Source of the DNA: Pseudomonadota bacterium
Lineage (GTDB): Bacteria; Pseudomonadota; Gammaproteobacteria; Acidiferrobacterales; Acidiferrobacteraceae
Length of the DNA stretch: 64,000 nt
Reading direction: 5' to 3'
Assembly: GCA_021816625.1 (NCBI GenBank)
Contig: JAKAXM010000009.1
Coordinates: 1 to 64,000 of the forward strand
The position numbers and the translations under genes were made by a program. Under the pieces are notes generated by a model. It worked only from the letters and a program-made list of their open reading frames with translations. It was not told where the DNA came from and searched no databases. This document shows positions 1 through 7,629 of this stretch, piece after piece; position 1 is the first letter of the stretch; the number at the start of each line of letters is the position of its first letter.

Positions 1-61
1 TATGGGCCCCCGCGTCCGCCCCGCGGTGGGCGGCCGGGTCCACGCCGCGGCCACCCGCATG

Positions 62-88
62 GCCGAAACCGCCGAGACCGCCGAGACC
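62..88. repeat. Three 9-bp tandem units near window start
   Basis: Three consecutive copies of a 9-base unit (GCCGAAACC, then GCCGAGACC twice). They lie in the 166-base stretch before the first gene. I see no gene in bases 1-166; the open frame there is arginine- and alanine-rich and looks like noise from high GC. Confidence 0.35.
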
Positions 89-166
89 GCCGTCAAGGGC
101 CCCCAGGGGGCTAAGCCTGGGCCCGCGGTCCCTGGAATCCGGTCCGCCCAGTGCGGCCGGGTTCTT

Positions 167-628
167 TTAGGATCGGATCAGTGGCGCTTGGCCGGCGCGT
201 GCCACGACGCGCGCGGCCTTCGGCCCCTTGCGGGCGGCGCGTTGCACGAGTGGGTCCTGGTCATTCAGGAGCGCGGCGCGTAGCGTCTCCGGTAGGGCGG
301 GGTTGCGGGCCGCGAAGTAGCGGACGTTGGGGTCGCGGTCGCTCGCGCACAGCGCCAGCTGTTCCGGGCTGAGATCGGGCCGCTTGGCGATACATAACCG
401 TATGACGTGGTCATCATCGGCGAGCAGTACCGCGACCTCGGCGGCGCTCAGGTCCGCCCGGCGCGCAAAATAGCAGCGCACCTGCATCCATTGCTCGTGA
501 TGGAGGATGAACCTACGCTCCTCGGGGCTTAGGTGCTCGCGTAAGGCCAGCGCGAGACGGTCTTCGAGCGGGAGCGCCTTATATGCCTTTTCCGGGGCGT
601 TTGCGTGTCCTTCGCGACCGTATGCCAT
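167..628 (-). CDS. LRV/HEAT-like repeat protein
   Basis: A 153-residue protein with no signal peptide or membrane segment. Residues about 55-135 contain three copies of a roughly 24-residue pattern: A-x-R-x-D/P-x-L-S/P, then L-x-x-L/A, then D-x-D-x-x-V-R. This resembles leucine-rich-variant (LRV) or HEAT-like helical repeats, which usually serve protein-protein contact. The ATG at 628 has no strong Shine-Dalgarno sequence. The gene is divergent from the exported protein that starts at 748. The repeat family is a confident guess from the pattern; partner and role are unknown. Confidence 0.7.
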   Translation of the reverse strand: MAYGREGHANAPEKAYKALPLEDRLALALREHLSPEERRFILHHEQWMQVRCYFARRADLSAAEVAVLLADDDHVIRLCIAKRPDLSPEQLALCASDRDPNVRYFAARNPALPETLRAALLNDQDPLVQRAARKGPKAARVVARAGQAPLIRS

Positions 629-747
629 AACCCATTATGCCACAGCGCTGACTAGCGTCCGAGGTGTCGGTGTGCGGGCATGGCGACCCGGCCCGGCCCG
701 CTGCTCTTATTGAAAATCAGCCCGGCGAGGGCCATATTTCCGTATCT

Positions 748-1215
748 ATGACAAAACTTCTGTCCAGGGCGCGACGCATGGTCTCGGGGGGCCTCGTGAT
801 CGGTATGTGTCTTACGCCTTATGGCCCCGCCATGGCGGCATGCGACCCCGCCTGTCCGCCGGCCCATATCCACATTCCCTGGATGGCGTGGCCATTGCCT
901 GCGAAAAAGCCCACATTGATCGAGCTCTTGAACCCGCCACCCAGCACCTATGCCAGCGCAGAACGCGGGCAATCGGCGGGGGGCGGTGCCCTGAGCAGTC
1001 TGGGCCAAGCCCTCGTCATCAAGCCTGATCTCGGCGCCTGCCAATCCTTCGCGCATGGCTGTCACGAGGGCGCCATTGTCACCATGCCCCACAATGATGT
1101 CATGCAGACCATGGGCGCAGGACTCGGGATGCGCGTGGGCCGGCTTCGCTTTGAATACGCCTATGGTTTGCACACGGGCGCGAACTTCATTGGTATCAGG
1201 AGCCCGATCCCTTAA
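748..1215 (+). CDS. Hypothetical exported protein
   Basis: A 155-residue protein that I do not recognise. The ATG at 748 is chosen because it begins a good Sec signal peptide: MTKLLSRARR, a hydrophobic stretch, then cleavage near PAMA-A. An upstream in-frame start would bury this signal. The mature part begins with a Cys/Pro/His stretch (CDPACPPAHIHIP), has two more cysteines in the middle, and ends with alternating residues resembling a beta strand. It stops 5 bases before the CnoX-like gene, so the two are probably co-transcribed. A periplasmic location is inferred. Confidence 0.6.
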   Translation: MTKLLSRARRMVSGGLVIGMCLTPYGPAMAACDPACPPAHIHIPWMAWPLPAKKPTLIELLNPPPSTYASAERGQSAGGGALSSLGQALVIKPDLGACQSFAHGCHEGAIVTMPHNDVMQTMGAGLGMRVGRLRFEYAYGLHTGANFIGIRSPIP

Positions 1216-1220
1216 CGCCG

Positions 1221-2042
1221 ATGAGCACCTTACCTTACGTCGTCGACGGCACCGCCGAGACTTTCTCGCGATTGGTGCTCGAGAATTCCCGCAAAGGTCT
1301 GGTGGCTGCCAACTTTTGGTCGCCGCGCGCGGGACCGTGTCTCGTCCTGATGCCTCGTCTCGTGCGCGTCGCGCGCGAATACGGCGGCCGTTTTCTGCTC
1401 GTCATGATCGATACCGACCAGTACGGTGAATTGGCCGTACGCCTTCACGTTCGCGCCCTGCCCCTGCTATGCCTGTTTCGGGGCGGGGAGATCATAGACA
1501 GGCTCCAGGGGGTCGTCTCCGAGGTCGAGATCCGTACCTTTTTTGGCAAGCACCTGCCCGGTCCCGAGGCCGTCATGCATGCTCACGTCGCCGGTGACAC
1601 GGCGCGTGCGGCGCGCCTAGCGGCCGAGGACGCCCTGTCCCGGCCCGATGACCCACTGGCCGCGCTGCGTGTCGCAAAACTCCTGGTTCTCGATAAACGA
1701 CCGGCCGAGGCCTTTGCCCTGCTCGATGCCTTGCCCCCTGCGCTCCAGCAAGGCGAAATCGCCGATCTGCACGCCCATCTGGCCCTGATGCTCGAAGCCG
1801 CCCGCAAGCTGCCTCCCGCTGATGCGCGTCTCTCGGAATCCGAGCAGATTTTTCATAGGGCCGCGTGCGCCGCCGCCGGCGACGATTATGAGACGGCTTG
1901 TCGCGAGCTGCTGGCTTGCGCTGCGACGGACCCCGACTTCCGTTCCGGCCTTGCCCACCGGTGCGCACACGCCCTTGGCCGGCTCCCGTTGCCTCAGGAT
2001 GTACGCCAACGGCTTCATGCGCTCCTGGAAACGCGTCCTTAG
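1221..2042 (+). CDS. cnoX: CnoX/YbbN-like thioredoxin-fold co-chaperone
   Basis: 273 residues: a thioredoxin fold (about 1-112) followed by an Ala/Leu-rich TPR-like helical region (about 115-270), the architecture of E. coli CnoX (YbbN). CnoX holds unfolding proteins under oxidative or hypochlorite stress and hands them to GroEL or DnaK. The active-site segment reads W-S-P-R-A-G-P-C, so only the second cysteine of the thioredoxin CXXC is present, as in CnoX, and the cis-Pro loop (ALPLL) is kept. The second cysteine known in E. coli CnoX (LDCD) is Thr here (IDTD). The 3' end overlaps convergent yihY by 4 bases. The family call is good; redox behaviour is inferred. Confidence 0.75.
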   Translation: MSTLPYVVDGTAETFSRLVLENSRKGLVAANFWSPRAGPCLVLMPRLVRVAREYGGRFLLVMIDTDQYGELAVRLHVRALPLLCLFRGGEIIDRLQGVVSEVEIRTFFGKHLPGPEAVMHAHVAGDTARAARLAAEDALSRPDDPLAALRVAKLLVLDKRPAEAFALLDALPPALQQGEIADLHAHLALMLEAARKLPPADARLSESEQIFHRAACAAAGDDYETACRELLACAATDPDFRSGLAHRCAHALGRLPLPQDVRQRLHALLETRP

Positions 2043-2980
2043 TGGCGCGCGTGGGAGCGGGACACGGCGCCCCGATCGAGGCGTTGATCGGTCGGTGTCT
2101 CGGTTTTTTTGTCGACACCTTCACCACTGTGTTTGATCACCGCATTGATCTGTCCCCCGAGGAGCAGGACGAGGCCGCCCAAGTACATCCAGGTCAGCAA
2201 CACAATGACTGCGCCTATCGATCCATAGGTTTTGTTGTATGAACCAAAGTTGTTGACATAGAAGGCAAAGAGGAGCGAGCTTGCGATCCAGCCGACGACT
2301 GCGAATATTGAGCCTGGGGTGAGCCAGCGCCACTGTTGGCGAACATTGGGCGTGAAGTAATAGAGCAGGGCGACTGCCAGGATCGCGGTAAATAGCAGGA
2401 TAGGCCAGCGGATGACGTCGATTACGATCGGGATTAAATGCATCCCGAGGTGGCGGGCTACAAACTCGGCAGCTATGGGACCGAAGAAGAAGATCGCAAA
2501 CGCCATCATAAATATGAGCGCGAGCCCCAAAACCAGCAGTAATGCCATCAATATCACCCGCCAGTAAGGTCGCTCCTCGCGCACGCCGTAGGCCTGGTTC
2601 AAGCCGGCGCTTATGGCCGTTACGGCGTTACTCGCGGAATAAAGCGCAAAGGCTGCGCTAAACGACAAAAGCCCCCCTTGATGTTGATGGAGGATGCCCT
2701 CGAAATTGCCTTTGACGAGCGTGAGGGCCTGTGTCGGCAAGATCTTGGCAAGCACGCCCAGCACCGTGTGCGTGCGGTGCTTCATGGGGAGGTAGGCGAG
2801 TAGGGACGTGAGAAAAAGCAGGGACGGGAAAAGCGACAGAAAGAAATAATAGGCAAGCTGTGCGCTATAACCCGTAAGCCCATTTTCGCCCGTAGCGGCC
2901 CCTACGCGTTTTACAAGACCATAGGCGCCGAGATGAGACATCGTTGCCGTCGGGGATGCCCGGTCATCCTTTAATGTCAT
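2039..2980 (-). CDS. YihY/BrkB family inner-membrane protein
   Basis: About 313 residues from the ATG at 2980; in-frame ATGs at 3025, 2992 and 2941 are alternatives and none has a strong ribosome site. Six hydrophobic segments and family features such as AYYFFLSLFPSLLFL near the N-terminus and NNFGSYNKTYGSIGAVIVLLTWMY near the C-terminus identify the YihY/virulence-factor BrkB family (once wrongly called RNase BN). The exact function is unsettled. The tail is charged and probably cytoplasmic. It follows nadA on the same strand by 16-60 bases depending on start, so it may be read from the nadA transcript. Confidence 0.85.
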   Translation of the reverse strand: MTLKDDRASPTATMSHLGAYGLVKRVGAATGENGLTGYSAQLAYYFFLSLFPSLLFLTSLLAYLPMKHRTHTVLGVLAKILPTQALTLVKGNFEGILHQHQGGLLSFSAAFALYSASNAVTAISAGLNQAYGVREERPYWRVILMALLLVLGLALIFMMAFAIFFFGPIAAEFVARHLGMHLIPIVIDVIRWPILLFTAILAVALLYYFTPNVRQQWRWLTPGSIFAVVGWIASSLLFAFYVNNFGSYNKTYGSIGAVIVLLTWMYLGGLVLLLGGQINAVIKHSGEGVDKKTETPTDQRLDRGAVSRSHARH

Positions 2981-3040
2981 GGGGTAAAGCATAGCTAGGC
3001 CCCGGCTTATCCCAGAAGGGGCCATTGGTCCCGCGTGGTT

Positions 3041-4090
3041 CTAGGCGTTGCCGAGCCCCATCACGGCGGTTCGCTCGGCCGCGGCAAAATCGAGCATACG
3101 CAAAACCGGCTCAAGGGCGCGCTTGCGGATGCCTTCCTCGATATGGATCTCATGCCGGCCGGCCGCCAGCCCCTCCTCGAGGGAGGCGAGACTGTTCATG
3201 GCCATCCACGGGCAATGGGCGCAGGATTTGCAGGTGGCCCCGTGTCCGCCCGTGGGGGCTTCGAGGAATTCTTTCCCGGGCGCGGCTTGGCGCATCTTGT
3301 AGAGGATGCCGTTGTCGGTGGCCACGATAAAGCGCTGGGTGGCCCGTGTGCGCGCCGCCTCGATCATGGCGCTGGTCGAGCCCACCATATCGGCGAGCTC
3401 CACGACCGCCGCTGGCGATTCGGGGTGGACGAGGACGTCGGCATCGGGGTAGCGTTTTTTTAGTTCCAGCAGGGCCTGGGCGCGAAACTCGTCGTGAACG
3501 ATGCATGAGCCCTGCCAAAGCACCATGTCGGCGCCGCTTTCGCGCCTCACATAGTCGCCGAGGTGGCGATCCGGGGCCCATAGGATCTTTTCGCCGCGGC
3601 GCTTTAAGTAGTGGGCCAGCCGCAAGGCGATACTCGATGTAACCACCCAATCCGCGCGTGCCTTGACGGCCGCGCTCGTGTTGGCATAAACGACCACCGT
3701 ACGGTCGGGGTGGGCGTCGCAAAAGGCGCTGAATTCGGTGACCGGGCAGCTCTCGTCCAGCGAGCATGTCGCTTCCAGATTAGGCATGAGCACACGCTTT
3801 TCCGGGTTCAGTATCTTGGCGGTCTCGCCCATGAAGCGTACGCCTGCGACCACCAGGGTTTGTGCCGGATGTTCGTGACCGAAGCGGGCCATGTCGAGCG
3901 AATCCGAGACATAGCCGCCCGTCTCTTCCGCGAGGGCCTGGAGATCGGCGTCCGTGTAATAATGGGCGACCAGTACGGCGTCTTCTTCTTTCAGCAGTTT
4001 CTTGATACGCCTTATGCGTTGGGCCCGGTCCCACTCGCTTGCCGGGCGCCCCACAGACAAGGGCCCCGTTACCGCCACGTTTTTCTTCAT
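3041..4090 (-). CDS. nadA: Quinolinate synthase NadA
   Basis: 349 residues, normal length. NadA condenses iminoaspartate with dihydroxyacetone phosphate to quinolinate in de novo NAD synthesis and carries a 4Fe-4S cluster. The three expected cluster cysteines are visible: C109 (EATCS), C196 ([10 protein letters not shown]) and C293 in the C-terminal [13 protein letters not shown] motif. Substrate-site elements such as [10 protein letters not shown] and [10 protein letters not shown] are intact. The ATG is backed by GGAGG at 4098-4102. nadD lies about 21 kb away on the other strand; no nadB is seen in the window. Confidence 0.97.
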   Translation of the reverse strand: MKKNVAVTGPLSVGRPASEWDRAQRIRRIKKLLKEEDAVLVAHYYTDADLQALAEETGGYVSDSLDMARFGHEHPAQTLVVAGVRFMGETAKILNPEKRVLMPNLEATCSLDESCPVTEFSAFCDAHPDRTVVVYANTSAAVKARADWVVTSSIALRLAHYLKRRGEKILWAPDRHLGDYVRRESGADMVLWQGSCIVHDEFRAQALLELKKRYPDADVLVHPESPAAVVELADMVGSTSAMIEAARTRATQRFIVATDNGILYKMRQAAPGKEFLEAPTGGHGATCKSCAHCPWMAMNSLASLEEGLAAGRHEIHIEEGIRKRALEPVLRMLDFAAAERTAVMGLGNA

Positions 4091-4443
4091 GATCTTGCCT
4101 CCGAGCCCATACTGGCGGACTCGTTTTTGCTGTCGGTTGGTCAGGAAGCGTCCCCCGCCCGCGTGCTCTTGACCCGCACGCCTGAGCCATCGGGGTGCGT
4201 GGGGCGATTCCGGCCTAACAAGAACCCCGGCCCCGTCTTGCCCCGCGGGCCTTGCGTCCGGCCTACGGCCGCGTGCGTGGGGCGTGATCGCGGAGTCTTG
4301 GCAAGGGTCTAATGGACATCATAAGAGCACGCTACCCCCAAGCTCCGGCGCCCGTCAAGGGCCGTGCGGCTTGAGCCGTCACCGGCCCTGTCTGGCCTTG
4401 CCGCGTGCTATTCCGGGCGGTCCGGTGGCGCTACAATGGGGCC
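4091..4443. other. Intergenic region, nadA/Nudix divergent promoters
   Basis: About 350 bases between two divergent genes, so promoters for both should lie here. I see no convincing gene. It is very GC-rich near 4200-4290 and contains the 12-base direct repeat listed separately. No promoter could be assigned with confidence. Confidence 0.5.
4195..4284. repeat. 12-bp direct repeat pair
   Basis: The 12-mer GTGCGTGGGGCG occurs at 4195-4206 and again at 4273-4284, 78 bases apart, in the nadA/Nudix spacer. It could be a paired regulator site or chance in GC-rich DNA. Confidence 0.3.
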
Positions 4444-5019
4444 ATGCGTTTCTGTAGCCACTGCGGGGGGGATCTGAGCCGACGCGTGCCGGAAGGCGAT
4501 TCGCGCCCCCGCGACGTCTGCGACCGTTGTGCCACGATCCACTATGAAAATCCCAAGGTCGTAGCAGGCTGTTTGGCGACCTGGGAAGACCGCGTGCTGT
4601 TGTGCCGGCGCGCTATAGAGCCGCGGCGGGGTCTTTGGACCCTGCCGGCGGGCTTCATGGAAAACGAGGAAACCACGAGCGAGGCGGCCGCACGCGAGAC
4701 GTGGGAAGAGGCCCGTGCGCGCGTCGAGATCGAAGGTCTTTATACGCTTTTTAATCTTCCGCACATAAGCCAGGTCTATATGATGTTTCGTGCGCGTCTC
4801 TGCAATCTCGACTTTGGGCCAGGCGTTGAGAGTTTGGATGTGGCCTTGTTTTCCGAAGACGAGGTCCCCTGGGATGCGCTCGCCTTTCCCGCCGTCCGCG
4901 AGACCCTGAAGCTCTATTTCGCAGACCGCGGGCAGGCATTCTACCCGTTTCGCGCAGGCGATCTCATCCGGGCTGGCGAGGGTAGCGAATACAAAGTGCA
5001 TTTCCTGCGGTCCTCTTGA
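4444..5019 (+). CDS. Zinc-ribbon Nudix hydrolase
   Basis: 191 residues. An N-terminal zinc ribbon (C4, C7, C26, C29) precedes a Nudix domain whose box runs from G70 through E76 to R84-E85 and E88-E89, fitting G-x5-E-x7-R-E-x2-E-E. This layout resembles NudC-type and related pyrophosphatases that split nucleoside diphosphate-X compounds; the substrate cannot be read from sequence. The first ATG that gives the zinc ribbon at the extreme N-terminus is 4444, which is why it was chosen. It stands alone between divergent nadA and the superoxide dismutase gene. Confidence 0.88.
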   Translation: MRFCSHCGGDLSRRVPEGDSRPRDVCDRCATIHYENPKVVAGCLATWEDRVLLCRRAIEPRRGLWTLPAGFMENEETTSEAAARETWEEARARVEIEGLYTLFNLPHISQVYMMFRARLCNLDFGPGVESLDVALFSEDEVPWDALAFPAVRETLKLYFADRGQAFYPFRAGDLIRAGEGSEYKVHFLRSS

Positions 5020-5214
5020 AATCCGAGGCCTTTGTCCCCACCCAAGGCGTGGCTTGCATGGGGTCGCGGCGGTGTTCGCTTGTTGCGATCTACCTATGGA
5101 CCGATATGGCGCCGCTTGCCTTGAAGGGTAGGGGCGGGCCGCCGGCCCCGACCCGCGGGTAGTGCAGTTGTCCGGTTGACTCAACGCTTACGCTCAACGA
5201 CTAGGAGAATCACC

Positions 5215-5868
5215 TTGGAAAAATACGTCTTGCCAGAATTGGATTATGATTACGGCGCGCTCGAACCCCACATATCGGCGAAGATTCTGGAGCTCCACCA
5301 CGGCAAGCACCATCTCGCCTATGTCAACGGCGCCAACCAGGCCCTGGAGGGCTTGAAGGAGGCCCAGGAAACGAAAAACTTCTCCCGCGTGGCTGCCCTC
5401 GAGCACGCCCTTGCCTTTAACCTGTCGGGCCATATCCTGCATTCGCTGTTCTGGAAGAACCTTTCGCCCAATGGCGGTGGCAAACCTACGGGCGCGCTGG
5501 CCCAGGCCATCGACCGCGATTTTGGCTCCTTCGAGGGCTTGAAGGGACAGTTCGTGAACGCCGCCATGACAACCATGGGCTCGGGTTGGGCCGCGCTCGC
5601 CTGGGATCCGGCCGGCCGGCGGCTGATTACGACCGAGATTCACGACCACCAGTCGGAAATGACCCCGGGCGCGGTACCGATCATGGTCCTGGACGCCTGG
5701 GAACACGCCTATTATCTGCAATATCAGAATGATAAGGCCAAGTTCTTCGAGGCCATCTGGAACCTTTGGAACTGGAAGGACATAGGTGAGCGTTACAACA
5801 AGGTGCAGGCCATGGACGTGGGCCTGGCCTCGGCCACGACATCGAAGAAAGGCGGCGCCAAGGTGTAA
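5215..5868 (+). CDS. sod: Fe/Mn superoxide dismutase, actinobacterial/archaeal type
   Basis: 217 residues from a TTG at 5215, placed by AGGAG at 5203-5207. It converts superoxide to peroxide and oxygen in the cytoplasm. Metal ligands H28, H76, D160 and H164 are present (LHHGKHH; GHILHSLFW; DAWEHAYYLQYQN). Unlike usual gammaproteobacterial SodB, the start (DYGALEPHIS), the KNLSPNGGGKPTG segment and a His at 145 (IHDHQ) in place of the outer-sphere Gln match mycobacterial and Sulfolobus-type enzymes from memory. Fe or Mn use cannot be fixed from sequence. The last about 15 residues are Ala/Ser/Lys/Gly-rich. Confidence 0.95.
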   Translation: MEKYVLPELDYDYGALEPHISAKILELHHGKHHLAYVNGANQALEGLKEAQETKNFSRVAALEHALAFNLSGHILHSLFWKNLSPNGGGKPTGALAQAIDRDFGSFEGLKGQFVNAAMTTMGSGWAALAWDPAGRRLITTEIHDHQSEMTPGAVPIMVLDAWEHAYYLQYQNDKAKFFEAIWNLWNWKDIGERYNKVQAMDVGLASATTSKKGGAKV

Positions 5869-5876
5869 GGCGGCGC

Positions 5877-5904
5877 GGGGGCGGGCCGGAACCGGACCGC
5901 CCCC
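5877..5904 (+). terminator. GC-rich hairpin after sod
   Basis: Inverted repeat of about 12 bases (arms 5877-5889 and 5892-5904, with one mismatch) just after the sod stop. The U-run is poor (TATCGTTTT), so it is a possible weak intrinsic terminator or mRNA-stabilising hairpin. Confidence 0.4.
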
Positions 5905-6020
5905 TATCGTTTTCCGGCGGACCTCGGTACACTTTGGATCAAGCAGGGCCTGCCGTGCTCGCTGTCAAAACCACACCGGATGCCCTCCCTTTCTCCCACG
6001 TTTAAGGACTAGGAGTTCAC

Positions 6021-6701
6021 ATGTCTAAGAGGTACGCCGCACTGGCGGCCATGATGGGCTGTCTATTGGCGGCCCCCGTTCTCGCCAAGGGGCTCTCCCC
6101 CAAGGCGCAACTGAGCTACAGTCTCGGTTACCAGTTCGGCCAAAATGTCCGTAACAATGGCATTGCAGTCGAGCCAGAGATATTTACGCGGGCGATCAAA
6201 GATGCCCTGACCGGGGCCAAGCCGCTTTTGGCGCCCGCCCAGATGGCGGAGGTCGTCGCGAAGTTCCAAAAGGAGATGCAGGCGCATAACCTTGAGATGC
6301 TCAAGGCCTTGGGAGAACGGGAACAGGCCGCGGGTCGCGCATTCCGCGCCAAGTTCGCAAAGCAACCTGGCGTAAAGACCCTTTTGGGTGGCGTCGAGTA
6401 CAAGGTCATAAAGGAAGGCCATGGACAGCGCCCGACCCTCAAAGACACGATCGTGACCGATTACTGGGGCCGGTTCATAAACGGCCATCTGTTTGCCACC
6501 AACCAAAAGACCGGCAAGCCCGCGGTGTTCCCCTTGGACGGTTTGATTGCCGGACTGAAGGAGGCCATCGTACTGATGCCGGTCGGCTCGACCTGGCAGA
6601 TCGTGGTTCCAGGCCACCTGGCCTATGGGGCGCAGGGCCGTCCCGCGATCCCGCCCAACACCACGCTTGTCTTTACGGTTCATCTGCTCGGGATCAAGTA
6701 A
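6021..6701 (+). CDS. Periplasmic FKBP-type (FkpA/Mip-like) protein
   Basis: 226 residues: signal peptide (about 1-22, cleavage near VLA-KG), helical dimerisation domain (about 25-110), then an FKBP fold (about 125-226). FkpA/Mip proteins are periplasmic prolyl isomerases and chaperones. ATG 6021 follows CTAGGAG (6008-6014). Conserved pocket residues Y148, F158, F170, Y202 and F218 are present. The Asp after F158 is Ala159, and the Trp at the pocket floor is Leu179, so prolyl isomerase activity is doubtful while a chaperone role could remain. An intrinsic terminator follows. Confidence 0.88.
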   Translation: MSKRYAALAAMMGCLLAAPVLAKGLSPKAQLSYSLGYQFGQNVRNNGIAVEPEIFTRAIKDALTGAKPLLAPAQMAEVVAKFQKEMQAHNLEMLKALGEREQAAGRAFRAKFAKQPGVKTLLGGVEYKVIKEGHGQRPTLKDTIVTDYWGRFINGHLFATNQKTGKPAVFPLDGLIAGLKEAIVLMPVGSTWQIVVPGHLAYGAQGRPAIPPNTTLVFTVHLLGIK

Positions 6702-6726
6702 CCAGAGCCGTGTGATATCCGTCACG

Positions 6727-6757
6727 AAAATAGGGGCCGCACGGCCCCTATTTTTTT
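6727..6757. terminator. Bidirectional intrinsic terminator
   Basis: Perfect 12-base arms (6727-6738 and 6743-6754) with a 4-base loop, followed by a T-run on the plus strand. On the minus strand the hairpin also ends in TTTT. It lies between the convergent FKBP and cold-shock genes and probably serves both. Confidence 0.9.
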
Positions 6758-6781
6758 GATCCGCATCTGGCAGTAGACGGT

Positions 6782-6988
6782 CTACCTCATAGGTCGCACA
6801 TGCGTCGCCTGCATGCCCTTCTGGCTGCGTGTACTTTCGAACTCAACCGCTTGGCCCTCCGCCAGATTGCGAAACCCCTCCCCTTGGATGGCCGAATAAT
6901 GCACAAAGACGTCCGGACTGCCGTCTTGTGGAGAAATGAACCCAAAGCCCTTCGCCTCGTTGAACCACTTTACCGTTCCCATGCGCAT
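6782..6988 (-). CDS. Cold-shock protein (CspA family)
   Basis: 68 residues, a single OB-fold. The nucleic-acid binding motifs RNP1 (KGFGFI) and RNP2 (VFVHYSAI) are intact, as is the opening MGTVKWFN. Such proteins bind single-stranded RNA or DNA and act as RNA chaperones. Two in-frame ATGs (6988 and 6982) are close; AAGGAAC upstream suits the first. Whether it is cold-induced or constitutive cannot be seen. It shares a terminator with the FKBP gene. Confidence 0.95.
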   Translation of the reverse strand: MRMGTVKWFNEAKGFGFISPQDGSPDVFVHYSAIQGEGFRNLAEGQAVEFESTRSQKGMQATHVRPMR

Positions 6989-7130
6989 CTGCGTTGTTCC
7001 TTTTTCATGATGATAGAAATGTTCAGGGGTACGTACCCGACTGGACCGTTGTACTGTAGCCTGCAGTTTGGCGCCAAGACACCAGCGAAAGTCCGAGAGA
7101 CCGTGATCTCACGGCCGGAAAATACCGGGG

Positions 7131-7574
7131 TCAGGGGGCATTATCGCCGTGGCTGTGCAGGATCTGGCCCTGCTCGTCTGTGACGACGACTGCGACCGGG
7201 ACGCCCCTTCTTACGCTCTCTGTCACCACGCAATAGTTTTGAAATAACTCGAGGCAGCGCGGGGTCGCATGCGGGGCTATGAGGACGACATCGATTCCCG
7301 CAATGCGCAGGCGGCCCGCTTCATCGCGCTCAAGGCGGCCTTGAGCCCGGCTTTTTAGGGGGCGCCCAGGGACCCGGGCCTTGGCGAGACAAAAGACGAG
7401 ACTTGCCATGAGGCAATTGGTCACGGCGGCGGCAAGAAGCTGAGCCGGGTCAGGCCCTACTCCGCCGCCGCGCGGAGGCGGTTCGTCGGTCGTCAGATCG
7501 CCGGGAGCGAAGTGGACGCTGAAGCGGTAATCCTCGATCTGCTCGATCTCTACGCTGAAGGTCTGCTGCGACAT
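7131..7574 (-). CDS. OsmC/Ohr family protein
   Basis: 147 residues from the ATG at 7574, chosen for the TAGGAG ribosome site just upstream. OsmC/Ohr proteins are thiol peroxidases that reduce organic hydroperoxides with two cysteines. Two candidates are C54 (VTNCLMASL) and C115 (FQNYCVVTESV), spaced as in the family. The loop around the second cysteine is closer to the broad OsmC branch than to classical Ohr (CPVS). The gene is divergent from glcD, 55 bases away. Substrate is unknown. Confidence 0.85.
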   Translation of the reverse strand: MSQQTFSVEIEQIEDYRFSVHFAPGDLTTDEPPPRGGGVGPDPAQLLAAAVTNCLMASLVFCLAKARVPGRPLKSRAQGRLERDEAGRLRIAGIDVVLIAPHATPRCLELFQNYCVVTESVRRGVPVAVVVTDEQGQILHSHGDNAP

Positions 7575-7629
7575 GCAAAGTTCTCCTAAGGCTTGCCCGG
7601 GCAGGCTTTGCTCGGCAGTATATCGGCCC

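Noticed and set aside
2..283. Open frame at the left window edge
   Set aside because: Overlaps the LRV-repeat gene on the other strand; composition is not protein-like.
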